From contig PKWF01000021.1 of the NCBI GenBank assembly GCA_003133185.1, positions 9,718-17,569 on the forward strand: DNA of 7,852 bases. The letters run 5' to 3'. A program made the translations under genes and the position numbers. The first letter of the stretch is position 1. Every line of letters begins with the position of its first letter. Below the pieces are notes generated by a model that saw only the letters and a list, made by a program, of their open reading frames with translations, was not told the DNA's origin and did not search any database. Shown here piece after piece: positions 1 through 6,102 of the stretch. Source of the stretch: Vulcanimicrobiota bacterium (lineage in GTDB: Bacteria > Vulcanimicrobiota > Vulcanimicrobiia > Vulcanimicrobiales > Vulcanimicrobiaceae).

Positions 1-249
1 GATCTCCAACGCCTGCTGGCCGATCTTGGCATGAAGGTCTTTGAGGTCGGCGGTTTCGCTCTTTGAACCACGGCCACCATCGAAGATCTCACCCGCACGA
101 TCGAGCAGTTCGGCTTTCCACTGCACGATGGAGTTCGGATGGACGTCGAAGCGCTTCGCAAGCTCAGAGATGGTCTGATCAGTCTTGATCGCCGCGAGAG
201 CCACTTTCGCCTTGAAGGCCGGTGTGTGGTTGCGTCGAGAACGTTTCAC
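1..249 (-). CDS. IS3-family transposase OrfA (partial, C-terminus off window)
   Basis: This is the N-terminal 83 residues of an IS3-family OrfA, the helix-turn-helix DNA-binding half of a two-frame transposase. The reading begins VKRSRRNHTPAFKAKVALAA and continues with SELAKRFDVHPNSIVQWK, the classic Transposase_8 / HTH_Tnp_1 pattern. It then enters a leucine-zipper-like stretch (ADLKDLHAKIG) and runs off the left edge. The start is a GTG at 247-249, chosen because AGGAG lies about eight bases upstream on the minus strand and no ATG is available. OrfB, which carries the DDE integrase domain and is normally made by programmed frameshifting, would lie to the left of the window. Family assignment is firm; the IS subgroup is not determined. 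Whether the element is intact cannot be seen. Confidence 0.87.
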   Translation of the reverse strand, partial: MKRSRRNHTPAFKAKVALAAIKTDQTISELAKRFDVHPNSIVQWKAELLDRAGEIFDGGRGSKSETADLKDLHAKIGQQALEI

Positions 250-332
250 GATGACTGCTCCTTTCCACGGATCTTTTCGACCCGCAGTCGGGGAAGTCAT
301 CACACAACGGGGTGTTCAGCTAACCGGGGCCA
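1..332 (-). mobile_element. IS3-family insertion sequence, 5' end only
   Basis: The element reads right to left. Its likely outer tip is at about 332, where the minus strand begins TGGCCCCGGTTAGCTGAACA (313-332). This starts with the TG dinucleotide expected of IS3-family termini and has a C-rich block typical of their inverted repeats. It sits 83 bases before the OrfA start, a normal leader length. The opposite terminus and the 3-4 base target duplication are outside the window, so the exact boundary is inferred. A short perfect hairpin (GCCAC-TTCT-GTGGC, 329-342) straddles the proposed boundary. Confidence 0.5.
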
Positions 333-390
333 CTTCTGTGGCTTTCGAGATTGAGCGCTGGGTGCTAAGGTGGAACTAGAGAAGAGCCGA

Positions 391-424
391 TGATCCCCTT
401 AGAGGATCACTGGGTTTTCTCTTT
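391..424 (+). terminator. possible weak intrinsic terminator
   Basis: A perfect six-base-pair stem, TGATCC/GGATCA with a seven-base loop (391-409), is followed by a T-rich run (414-424). It lies between the IS tip and the next gene and could stop transcription entering from the IS side. The stem is only half GC and the T-run is interrupted, so it may be weak or fortuitous. Confidence 0.3.
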
Positions 425-455
425 GGGAACGCCAGTGCTATTAACGGAGATGTAA

Positions 456-1103
456 ATGGATCCAAGTACCTGCGCTTGTAGGTTACTCTTGCGGCGTTAT
501 CGCACCGCTGCATTGGCGGCGATTATTTTTTGGCCTGGCGTCGTCAGTGCACAGACAGGGACACAGGTCATCACGCCTGGGCCTGCAGCAGTACCCTCAT
601 CCACGGTGCCTCAAGCGATTCTTCTGCCAGGTGGAACAACAGTCTCTGTAGGATTGACTGAGCCGATATCTTCCGCCACCGCTAACCTCAACGATCAAGT
701 CGCGATCGTCGTAAGGAAAGCGGTTGACGTAGCGGGCTGGGTTGTTATTCCAGGCGGCGCCAATGGACACGCAACGGTCACGTCCGTAGAACACTCGGCT
801 GGAAACGGTAGCGGCGGGAAACTTGCAATGACAATCGATTGGGTATACAGCGCCGACGGAGGCAGGGTTCAGCTTTCAACGACGAATCACGCGAGCGAAA
901 GCGGGGACACGAAAGGGGCGGCAAGTACAGCGACTATTCTTTCCTGGGTACTTCTTGGGCCGCTCGGATTCTTTGCCCACAACTTCGTTCACGGTAAAGA
1001 CGTTACTATCGGAACAGACAAGACGTTCACCGTTTTTGTGGATCACGACGTCCACATACAAGCGACCCAAAAAGCGGGTCAAGGTCAGGGCTTCGATCGC
1101 TAA
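456..1103 (+). CDS. secreted protein with glycine-rich beta domain, function unknown
   Basis: This 215-residue exported protein starts at an ATG preceded by GGAG six bases upstream. The N-terminus has an arginine-rich n-region (RRYR), a hydrophobic core at about 18-30 and a likely signal peptidase I site after VSA (30-32), followed by QTG. After a Pro/Ser/Thr linker, a compact domain runs from about 55 to 205. It begins LPGGTTVSVGLTEPISS, continues through a GGKLAMTIDWV strand block and a hydrophobic segment (about 161-175, ILSWVLLGPLGFFAHNF), and ends GKDVTIGTDKTFTVFVDHDV. From memory the order (G-T-V-v-l-x-E-x-I-S-S-A, then GGKL, then HGKD-v-t-I-x-x-x-T, then v-D-V) matches uncharacterised secreted proteins common in Acidobacteriota and Eremiobacterota. 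I know of no assigned function. Thirty-nine bases separate it from the next gene on the same strand, so they may be co-transcribed. A periplasmic or cell-surface location is inferred from the signal peptide. Confidence 0.85.
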   Translation: MDPSTCACRLLLRRYRTAALAAIIFWPGVVSAQTGTQVITPGPAAVPSSTVPQAILLPGGTTVSVGLTEPISSATANLNDQVAIVVRKAVDVAGWVVIPGGANGHATVTSVEHSAGNGSGGKLAMTIDWVYSADGGRVQLSTTNHASESGDTKGAASTATILSWVLLGPLGFFAHNFVHGKDVTIGTDKTFTVFVDHDVHIQATQKAGQGQGFDR

Positions 1104-1142
1104 GGCGTTAATAGCCAACAACTCCTTAGGAGATAGGGAATC

Positions 1143-1421
1143 ATGGCTTTTCATTTAGGAACAGTCTTCTCAAATCAGACCGTCCAAATAGACGGTAATA
1201 CCTTCACTAACTGCACGTTTAAGAACGGTTGCGTTTTGAAGTTCTCTGGTGGAACACTAACGATACAAGGTGGCTCCATTGAGCCAAGTTGTCAGTTTGT
1301 GCTTGACGGGCCAGCAGAATCGACGGTGAAGTTTCTCGCGGCGCTTTACGGCGAGGGGCTTCAGGCTCAGGTCGAAGCATTCGTTGACGCTATTCGGCGC
1401 AACGCGTTCCCGATTGCATAA
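1143..1421 (+). CDS. small beta-rich protein, function unknown
   Basis: This 92-residue protein has a strong ribosome binding site (TTAGGAG, ending ten bases before the ATG). It has no signal peptide or membrane segment, so it is probably cytoplasmic. Residues about 10-55 read as short beta strands with repeated Asn/Cys-turns (QTVQIDGNTFTNCTFKN, then FSGGTLTIQGGSIEPSCQF), reminiscent of one or two coils of a right-handed beta-helix or pentapeptide-like fold. Residues about 58-88 are helical (STVKFLAALYGEGLQAQVEA). I recall the pattern 'G-x-x-F-x-N-C-x-F-x-N-C-x-L-x-Y-S-G-G ... LxALY' from small uncharacterised proteins in many phyla, often near mobile elements or phage-like loci; no function is known to me. 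Three cysteines (25, 30 and 49 by count) could be structural. It lies just downstream of the secreted protein gene and converges on the decayed GloVer gene; no terminator is visible between them. Confidence 0.8.
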   Translation: MAFHLGTVFSNQTVQIDGNTFTNCTFKNGCVLKFSGGTLTIQGGSIEPSCQFVLDGPAESTVKFLAALYGEGLQAQVEAFVDAIRRNAFPIA

Positions 1422-1479
1422 TCTGGAAACTCATCCCAGGGCACCGGACGAGTTAAGCTGATCGGCGCGCAGGGCCGCG

Positions 1480-2108
1480 TTATGGCCTCAATGCGAAGAC
1501 GGTTCCCTTTCCGTAGGTCCCGCCGCCGGACGTCGTGCCGTAGAGCGTGCCTTTTACGGCGATCAGGGCCGCGGAAGGCACTGCGCCATCATTGCCGCCG
1601 CCGAAGCTTGTGCTCCTTCCCGGTCGTACTGATGTCGGAGACTGTCCCATTGTTGGAAGTGCCACCCTGATATGTAGTACCGTAGAGGATCCCGTTTACA
1701 TCGATTAAGCTCGCGGCGGGTACTTGGCCATCGTGGCCGCTGCCGAAGCTGTACAGCACGTGCTCCGTGCCGGCCGTACTGATGCTGAAGAACACTACGC
1801 AACCAGAGCGACTCCTTCCCTCGCAATACGCGCCTCCACCTTCAGTTGTGCCGTAAAGTACGCCGTTCACGTGGATCAAACTCCCGCTAGGCACTTTGCC
1901 ATCGCGGCCGCTAAAGCTGTGCCAGCACGTGCACCGTTCCGGTCGTGCTGACGCTGAAGACCGTTCCGTCTGCGTGTTCGCCTCCGTCGCCTGCGGTGCC
2001 GTACAGCAGGCTCTTCACGTCGAGCAGGCTCGCCGTGGGGTATTCACCATCCGAGCCCGAGAAGCTATGCTGCACGCCCTCTTTGCCGGTCGTATGTTCC
2101 GTCGACGC
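1480..2108 (-). pseudogene. GloVer-repeat surface protein, decayed fragment
   Basis: Reading right to left, four tandem repeats of about 48-56 residues are visible, starting near 2066, 1918, 1750 and 1608. Each has the core SFxGxDGxxPxASLIxVxGxLYGTTxxGG followed by GTVFxISTTGxEHVL. This is the pattern of 'choice-of-anchor tandem repeat GloVer-containing' proteins, large secreted or surface proteins of unknown role. The open frame is broken twice. One extra base near 1919-1924 turns VLYSFSG into a premature stop. An eight-base loss near 1608-1611 removes most of the VLY codons before SFGGGNDG. A TAG at 2109-2111 lies in frame just upstream, and no start codon, signal peptide or ribosome binding site is found, so the 5' end is lost. 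The natural C-terminal end GTVFALRP and its TAA (1480-1482) are intact. Only 13 bases separate it from the stop of the lipoprotein gene at 2122. The single-base shift could be a sequencing error; the eight-base deletion and missing 5' end are harder to explain that way. Confidence 0.87.
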
Positions 2109-2121
2109 CTAGCGGGCACGG

Positions 2122-3123
2122 CTACTTTGGCGCGAGACTAACGACCGAGCCCACGATCTCGCCGTCGTCGCCACCAAAGGTTTGGGTCGGACTGCCCCCT
2201 TGCGGATAATCCCAGTACATCATTTCCCCCGACTCCTCGGATGCTCCAATCACTCGCCCCGCCATTTTTCCGTCTCTGGCTTTAAGGTTTGGAAACGAGA
2301 ACTGGAAGACGTCACTAAAGTCGTTGAAGCTCGTATAGCCCGTTTCTTTTCCAAGTTTTCCGCTTATCCGGAAGCGGATGATCATTTGTTCGTATGGGCT
2401 GCTGACTGCGACGTACTGGCCGTCCCACTGAACATCACCATCACCCTGGGGGGTATGGCTAAGCGTTACGGTCTCCATGCGATGGCCGCCCTTCGGAAGC
2501 TCTGCGAAGACATCTGCGTAGCTGCTGTTCGAGCTAAAGCCCGTGATGTACAGATTGCCGCTCGGATCGTAGCCGCAACCAAAGTATCCGCCGAACTGCG
2601 GATCCTTGTAGGTCTTCGGTAAACCAGCGGCGTGCTTATAGATGGCGACGTTACCGTAGTCGCCTGACGGAGCTGCGACGCTTGCTACAGCGAGATTACC
2701 GGTCGTTGGATCGACCGAACACGCCCACGCATTAAGCTTACCATCGGCTAGCTTTGCGATCGGGCTCGTTCCGCCATGCGCATACTCGTAGATCCAGCCG
2801 CCCTCGATCGTGACCCAAACGTTCCCGCGGACATCGCTGCACAACCCGTCCGGAGAGCCCGGAAAACCTGAGATGCTCCCGACCTGCACGCCTTCGGGAT
2901 ACGAAAAGACGCCAACAGTCTGGTCCTCGTAATACCCAATGTAGAGAAGGTTGCTGCTTTGGGCGGAGGGAGCCATCCACGACCTGTCTGACAAACCGCC
3001 CCTTACAACGCTCTGCCACGCGCCTGGCGTCGCAGGCTGCTCTTGCGACGCGCTGCAACCGGCCAGCAACGCGATGGCGGCGCTGAAGCGAATCATACGA
3101 TCGCTCAAATGGACAGGCCTCAT
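2122..3123 (-). CDS. lipoprotein beta-propeller, second gene of coupled pair
   Basis: This is a predicted 333-residue lipoprotein. Residues 11-22 are a hydrophobic signal ending in the lipobox LAGC, with the lipidated cysteine at 23. The ATG at 3121-3123 overlaps the TGA of the upstream gene (ATGA) and has GAGGAG at 3132-3137, eight to nine bases away, so this start is preferred over the internal Met10. After a Ser/Pro-rich linker (24-55) about six blade-like units follow: NLLYIGYYEDQTVGVFSY (58-), GNVWVT with IYEYAHGG (100-118), CSVDPTTGNLAVA (135-147) with IYKHAAG, GYDPSGNLYITGF (184-196) with FAELPKGG, VQWDGQYVAVS (231-241), and VIGASEESGEMMYWDYPQGG (291-310). These are NHL/SMP-30-like repeats without a recognisable catalytic set. 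It is clearly paralogous to its upstream partner. The likely place is the outer leaflet or periplasmic face of a membrane; a binding or scaffold role is inference only. Confidence 0.9.
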   Translation of the reverse strand: MRPVHLSDRMIRFSAAIALLAGCSASQEQPATPGAWQSVVRGGLSDRSWMAPSAQSSNLLYIGYYEDQTVGVFSYPEGVQVGSISGFPGSPDGLCSDVRGNVWVTIEGGWIYEYAHGGTSPIAKLADGKLNAWACSVDPTTGNLAVASVAAPSGDYGNVAIYKHAAGLPKTYKDPQFGGYFGCGYDPSGNLYITGFSSNSSYADVFAELPKGGHRMETVTLSHTPQGDGDVQWDGQYVAVSSPYEQMIIRFRISGKLGKETGYTSFNDFSDVFQFSFPNLKARDGKMAGRVIGASEESGEMMYWDYPQGGSPTQTFGGDDGEIVGSVVSLAPK

Positions 3124-3137
3124 CTTGCACGCTCCTC
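3120..3137 (-). promoter_or_regulatory. translational coupling site (ATGA plus ribosome binding site)
   Basis: The stop TGA (3120-3122) of the upstream lipoprotein gene overlaps the start ATG (3121-3123) of the next. A perfect GAGGAG at 3132-3137 lies inside the last codons of the upstream gene. This arrangement normally links translation of the two genes and points to similar amounts of both proteins. Confidence 0.85.
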
Positions 3138-4106
3138 GTCCGTACGACGGCTGACGGTTACACCGTACGGGTCATTCAGAAAATCGGTAATCGTCGCTAT
3201 CGAGGCCCCGCCTGCGGGGTATTCCCAATATGCGACCGCATTCGAGTTGGGTAACGCCCCGACGATCTGCGAACCGCCCGGGAAGTTTGTGATCCAGAGC
3301 TGATTCTGCGCGTAGCCGGCGCCTGTTAATGCCACGGTCCCTTCGTACGTCGCGGTACCGCTGCGATCGATGCTATATCGAAGAATGCTGCCGTTATCAG
3401 CGACAGCCCAATACTCGCCGTCCCATTGAAGGCTCTTGACACTTTCGAACGGCGATCCGCTGCTAATTTGGGAGAGTTCGACGGGCAAGAATGTTTGACT
3501 ACCCCTGGGCAGCAGCGCAAATGAGGCATACTCATAGCTACTGCTTTCCTCAAGACTCACGATCAGGAGATTCCCGCCATCGTCGTAGCCGAGCGCGATC
3601 GGAGAGTATAAGCCTTTGATGGGTCCATAAAACTCGCCCTTTCCGGCCGCGTGCTTATAAATCACGATGCCACCTGCGCCGCGGTTGGGGTAGTTGGCGA
3701 CGGCGAGGTTTCCGGTCTTCGGATCAACGGAGCATCCGTAGGGCTCATAGCCCGGATCGTCGAGCACGTTAATCGTCTTTGCTCCACCGTAGGCGTACTC
3801 CCGAATTTTCCCTAAACCGCTGTCCGTGATGAAGACGTTGCCGGCCTGATCAACGCACTCGCCCTTCGGCGCTCCGAAGCCCGTTAGCTGTCTCACAAAC
3901 GTGTGCTGCCAGTACCGGTAAACCGTTACGACGCCGCCAACGTTTGAAACGTAGAGCAGGTCCCGCTGCGAAGTGCCCTTCGGGCTTTGCGCCGGCGTCG
4001 TAATGGGTGGAGTGCCAGCCTGCTCCGGCGATCCACCGCACCCCGCAAGCATAACAACAGTCACGCAAACGCTTAGCGCGAAACGGCTCACCTCTCGACT
4101 TTTCAT
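3120..4106 (-). CDS. lipoprotein beta-propeller, first gene of coupled pair
   Basis: This is a predicted 328-residue lipoprotein. The N-terminus has charged residues (KSREVSR), a hydrophobic stretch and the lipobox MLAGC with Cys23, followed by GG and a Pro/Thr/Ser linker to about residue 45. The start is supported by GAGGAG six bases upstream of the ATG. Blade-like units include DLLYVSNVGGVVTVYRY (49-), GECVDQAGNVFITD (82-95) with IREYAYGG, YGCSVDPKTGNLAVAN (123-138) with IVIYKHAAG, LGYDDGGNLLIVSL (172-185) with FALLPRGS, SLQWDGEYWAVAD (225-237), and QIVGALPNSNAVAYWEYPAGG (280-300). Order and motifs match the downstream gene block for block, so the pair is a tandem duplication that has diverged. 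The C-terminal tail (RRTDEERAR) is charged, and its codons double as the ribosome binding site of the next gene. No catalytic residues are recognised and the ligand is unknown. Confidence 0.92.
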   Translation of the reverse strand: MKSREVSRFALSVCVTVVMLAGCGGSPEQAGTPPITTPAQSPKGTSQRDLLYVSNVGGVVTVYRYWQHTFVRQLTGFGAPKGECVDQAGNVFITDSGLGKIREYAYGGAKTINVLDDPGYEPYGCSVDPKTGNLAVANYPNRGAGGIVIYKHAAGKGEFYGPIKGLYSPIALGYDDGGNLLIVSLEESSSYEYASFALLPRGSQTFLPVELSQISSGSPFESVKSLQWDGEYWAVADNGSILRYSIDRSGTATYEGTVALTGAGYAQNQLWITNFPGGSQIVGALPNSNAVAYWEYPAGGASIATITDFLNDPYGVTVSRRTDEERAR

Positions 4107-4495
4107 CTAATGCTCCTCGCACCGTGAACGTCACGGGGCTTGGGTCCGTTTCGGCGGGGCCGGGCTGAGTCCCACCGGAGCAGCCAAGCCGGTCGCTGTG
4201 GGACCGATTGGATTAGCTTGAGGCCCGGCCGGAAAACGCGGTCCGAAGCCCCGAAACTCCTACGTAAGGTGTAAGCCTGAGCTAGTTTAGTGGCCGAAGT
4301 TCCTATTTTTGGCAAAGCTTGCGAGAAGGCGCCGATGCTCGGCTGTTGGTTTCGTTTGTTCGTTTCGGATTCTCTGAACGGAGCGACGGCGCACCGTTGG
4401 CGTCCGCGCACTTCGATTCGGGATGGTACTCGTACTCCCGCAGTTGACCGTCGTGCGCCCAACGGCGACCCGCTTCTGGAAGCGCAGCGGCTTCG
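4107..4495. other. non-coding region between divergent propeller genes
   Basis: This 389-base stretch separates the intact minus-strand pair from the plus-strand pseudogene. No credible gene is seen; the open frames here lack ribosome binding sites and family motifs. It must contain the promoter of the minus-strand pair, but I cannot pick a convincing -35/-10 set. The only clear structure is the inverted repeat at 4122-4136 just upstream of the minus-strand ribosome binding site. Any surviving 5' portion of the plus-strand pseudogene would have to lie here; a TGA at 4445-4447 closes its frame and I see no signal peptide. Confidence 0.6.
4122..4136. repeat. perfect inverted repeat in the leader of the lipoprotein pair
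   Basis: CCGTGA-ACG-TCACGG is a perfect six-base-pair inverted repeat with a three-base loop. In the minus-strand transcript it would form a hairpin ending four bases before the GAGGAG of the gene that starts at 4106. It could be an operator half-site pair or an RNA hairpin that affects ribosome access or mRNA stability. It could also be chance. Confidence 0.45.
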
Positions 4496-5136
4496 TTGAT
4501 GTGCCCAGCGATCGGCAACAATGGAAACGAGATCAACGTGCAGGTCTATTCACCGAAAGGTGCGTTGCCATCAAGGACGACCACGGGTGGCATAGTCTGG
4601 CCGGTCGGCATTGGCGTGGACGCAAATGCAACGCTATACGTCACGAATCTCATTCCGGGATATATCGAAGAATTCCATGCTGGCAGGAGCCACCCTTAAC
4701 GGAAAATTACGGACGAGATGGCTGGCCCGAGGAAATCTTTTAGTTGATGGTGGAGGAGAGCCAGGCGAGTTCGCGGAGCTTCCGGAAGGCGGCAACGAGC
4801 TCATCAGCATTAAGCTGAACGCAACCATTGCCGATCCAGAGGGCGTGGCGTGGGACGGGAAGTACTTTGCAATTTGTGACCAAGAGCAGAAGCCCAACGT
4901 GATTGACGATGTTTCGCTCTCCGGCTCAAGCGACACGCTAATGCGCACGGTTACCTTGGACGACTCGGTAGATCTTTTGGAGATCACGATCTCGCCATTC
5001 GGTTATGCGAAAAGGGCTTTTACCGGGCCCAAAGAGATTATCGCTGCAGACATTAATAACGACGCCCCGAAAGGGTTATGTGTGGTATTGGACCTACCCA
5101 AAAGGCGGGGCACCAGCTGTCAGTAGTGGCCAGTAA
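4496..5136 (+). pseudogene. broken lipoprotein-type beta-propeller, internally deleted
   Basis: Propeller motifs are spread over three different states of the frame. First come GNNGNEINVQVYSPKG, GIGVDANATLYVTN and IEEFHAGRSHP (about 4514-4696). Then an in-frame TAA (4697-4699) is followed, still in frame, by KITDEMAGP (to about 4729). Then there is an abrupt switch near 4725-4733 to another frame with GNLLVDGG, FAELPEGGNE, VAWDGKYFAICD and EIIAADINND. A further one-base shift near 5061-5074 leads to VWYWTYPKGGAPAV and a TAA at 5134-5136. The second part lines up with the C-terminal half of the intact pair (FAELPKGG, VQWDGQYVAV, MMYWDYPQGG). The jump from the second blade directly to GNLL implies loss of roughly two blades. 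The first codons have no ribosome binding site or lipobox, so the 5' end is missing too. The last shift lies among short C, A and G runs and might be a base-calling error; the nonsense codon and deletion are stronger signs of decay. Confidence 0.78.
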
Positions 5137-5176
5137 ATGTGCGCCTCGCGTTCCGGCCTCATAGGGCAACGGGTCG

Positions 5177-5359
5177 ATGAAACGCTTTAGGTCAGACTGC
5201 TACGCTTTCGGCGCTTCCGCTGGTGTAGCAGTATTCGCAGGGTGCGGCGGATCGCAGCCGCCGATCAGCGCGCCGGGCGCGATGCCGCAATGCCTGGATT
5301 TCGGATCTTGCCTGCGCTGGCGTCACAAAGCACCGTTTCGACTAGAAGCGGCGCAATGA
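5177..5359 (+). pseudogene. lipoprotein signal-peptide remnant, overlaps the protease start
   Basis: This 60-codon frame begins with a plausible lipoprotein signal (MKRFRSDCYAFGASAGVAVF), then the lipobox FAGC with Cys23, then GGSQPPISAPGAMPQ. From memory that last signature is recurrent at the N-terminus of propeller lipoproteins in Eremiobacterota. After MPQ the sequence loses any family resemblance and stops after EAAQ. The stop TGA (5357-5359) overlaps the ATG of the CPBP gene (5356-5358) as ATGA. The simplest reading is the truncated 5' end of a propeller gene whose body has been deleted. The alternative is a genuine small lipoprotein that now couples translation into the protease gene. 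The upstream ribosome binding site is weak (AGGGCAACGGG). Confidence 0.55.
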
Positions 5360-6057
5360 ACAGACTTCACCACGTTGCGCCATGGCTAGCACTCGCACTT
5401 TTCGTGCTAATGGGTAGCGAGCTACTGCTAGTGTACGTCGCGGCTTTGATAGGCGTTCACGGTTTGGTAAATATGACGCCAAAAACGCTGGTAGCAATGG
5501 GCGCGGCTCGTTATACGGCATCCCTGGGCTTCGCGCTATTCGGCGTCTACGCTATTCTCCAGGCTCCCCCATCGTCAATAGGGCTGCGGCTACCAAAAGT
5601 TGCTGGGCTTGCACTAGGGGTCGCGGGCGGCGTAGCAGCATCGCTTATCATTACTCTTCTGGTGCGCGAACTGCGACTTCAGGGCAGTTACAATCTTCAG
5701 TACGAGCACTACATATTATCTCGCGCCACCGGCCTGATTGCGGCAGCCCTTTTCTTCGTGTTTTTAGTTTTCGGTCCGATTGTAGAAGAGATTGTTTTTC
5801 GCGGTATTGTGCTGGGAGGTCTCATCAACGTGACAAACGGCGTGGTCGCTGTCATCGTATCTGCCCTGATCTTCGCCGGAATACACGTCGCAGGGGGAAT
5901 CGCCCAGATAACCAGTGTCTTTGTACTCGGCCTGGTCCTCGGTTGGCTTTACCTGCGAACACGCTCGGTCGTGCCCAGCTCAGTGGCCCACATTATCTAT
6001 AATACGGTGGCCTTCTATCCAATCATACTTTACATGGTGCGTGCGAACCGTTTTTGA
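5356..6057 (+). CDS. CPBP-family intramembrane glutamic protease (Abi/CAAX-like)
   Basis: This predicted 233-residue polytopic membrane protein belongs to the CPBP / Abi family (PF02517), relatives of eukaryotic Rce1. The three diagnostic motifs are in order: EEIVFR (Glu144-Glu145...Arg149), FAGIH (Phe173...His177) and HIIYN (His212...Asn216). The Glu and two His residues are the expected catalytic or active-site set, so the enzyme looks intact. Hydrophobic segments lie at about 9-35, 50-70, 82-103, 123-142, 162-176, 182-199 and 216-228. The open frame extends 38 codons upstream, but that extension is hydrophilic, overlaps the lipoprotein remnant in another frame and lacks family features, so the ATG at 5356 is preferred. 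The ribosome binding site there is poor (AGAAG), which fits translational coupling with the overlapping upstream frame. Bacterial members have roles in bacteriocin self-immunity, pheromone processing or membrane-protein processing; the substrate here is unknown. Confidence 0.92.
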   Translation: MNRLHHVAPWLALALFVLMGSELLLVYVAALIGVHGLVNMTPKTLVAMGAARYTASLGFALFGVYAILQAPPSSIGLRLPKVAGLALGVAGGVAASLIITLLVRELRLQGSYNLQYEHYILSRATGLIAAALFFVFLVFGPIVEEIVFRGIVLGGLINVTNGVVAVIVSALIFAGIHVAGGIAQITSVFVLGLVLGWLYLRTRSVVPSSVAHIIYNTVAFYPIILYMVRANRF

Positions 6058-6102
6058 CCGCGCCCTTACGCCTCTACCCCCCGCACGGCTCGCAGCGCGG
6101 CG

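Noticed and set aside
876..1154. 92-codon minus-strand open frame
   Set aside because: It is antisense to the secreted protein gene at 456-1103 and has no family features.
1482..2141. Series of plus-strand open frames over the GloVer region
   Set aside because: They are antisense shadows of the repeat-coding strand; the repeats and their family motifs are only on the minus strand.
2182..2622. 146-codon plus-strand open frame
   Set aside because: It lies wholly antisense to the lipoprotein gene at 2122-3123, which has clear family motifs, a lipobox and a ribosome binding site.
4103..4462. 119-codon minus-strand open frame in the divergent region
   Set aside because: It is Arg/Pro-rich with no ribosome binding site or recognisable motif, and it overlaps the leader of the gene starting at 4106; it looks like a chance open frame in GC-rich DNA.
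5242..5355. 38-codon N-terminal extension of the CPBP protease
   Set aside because: It is hydrophilic, overlaps the lipoprotein-like frame that carries a real signature, and family members normally begin near the first membrane segment, which follows the ATG at 5356.
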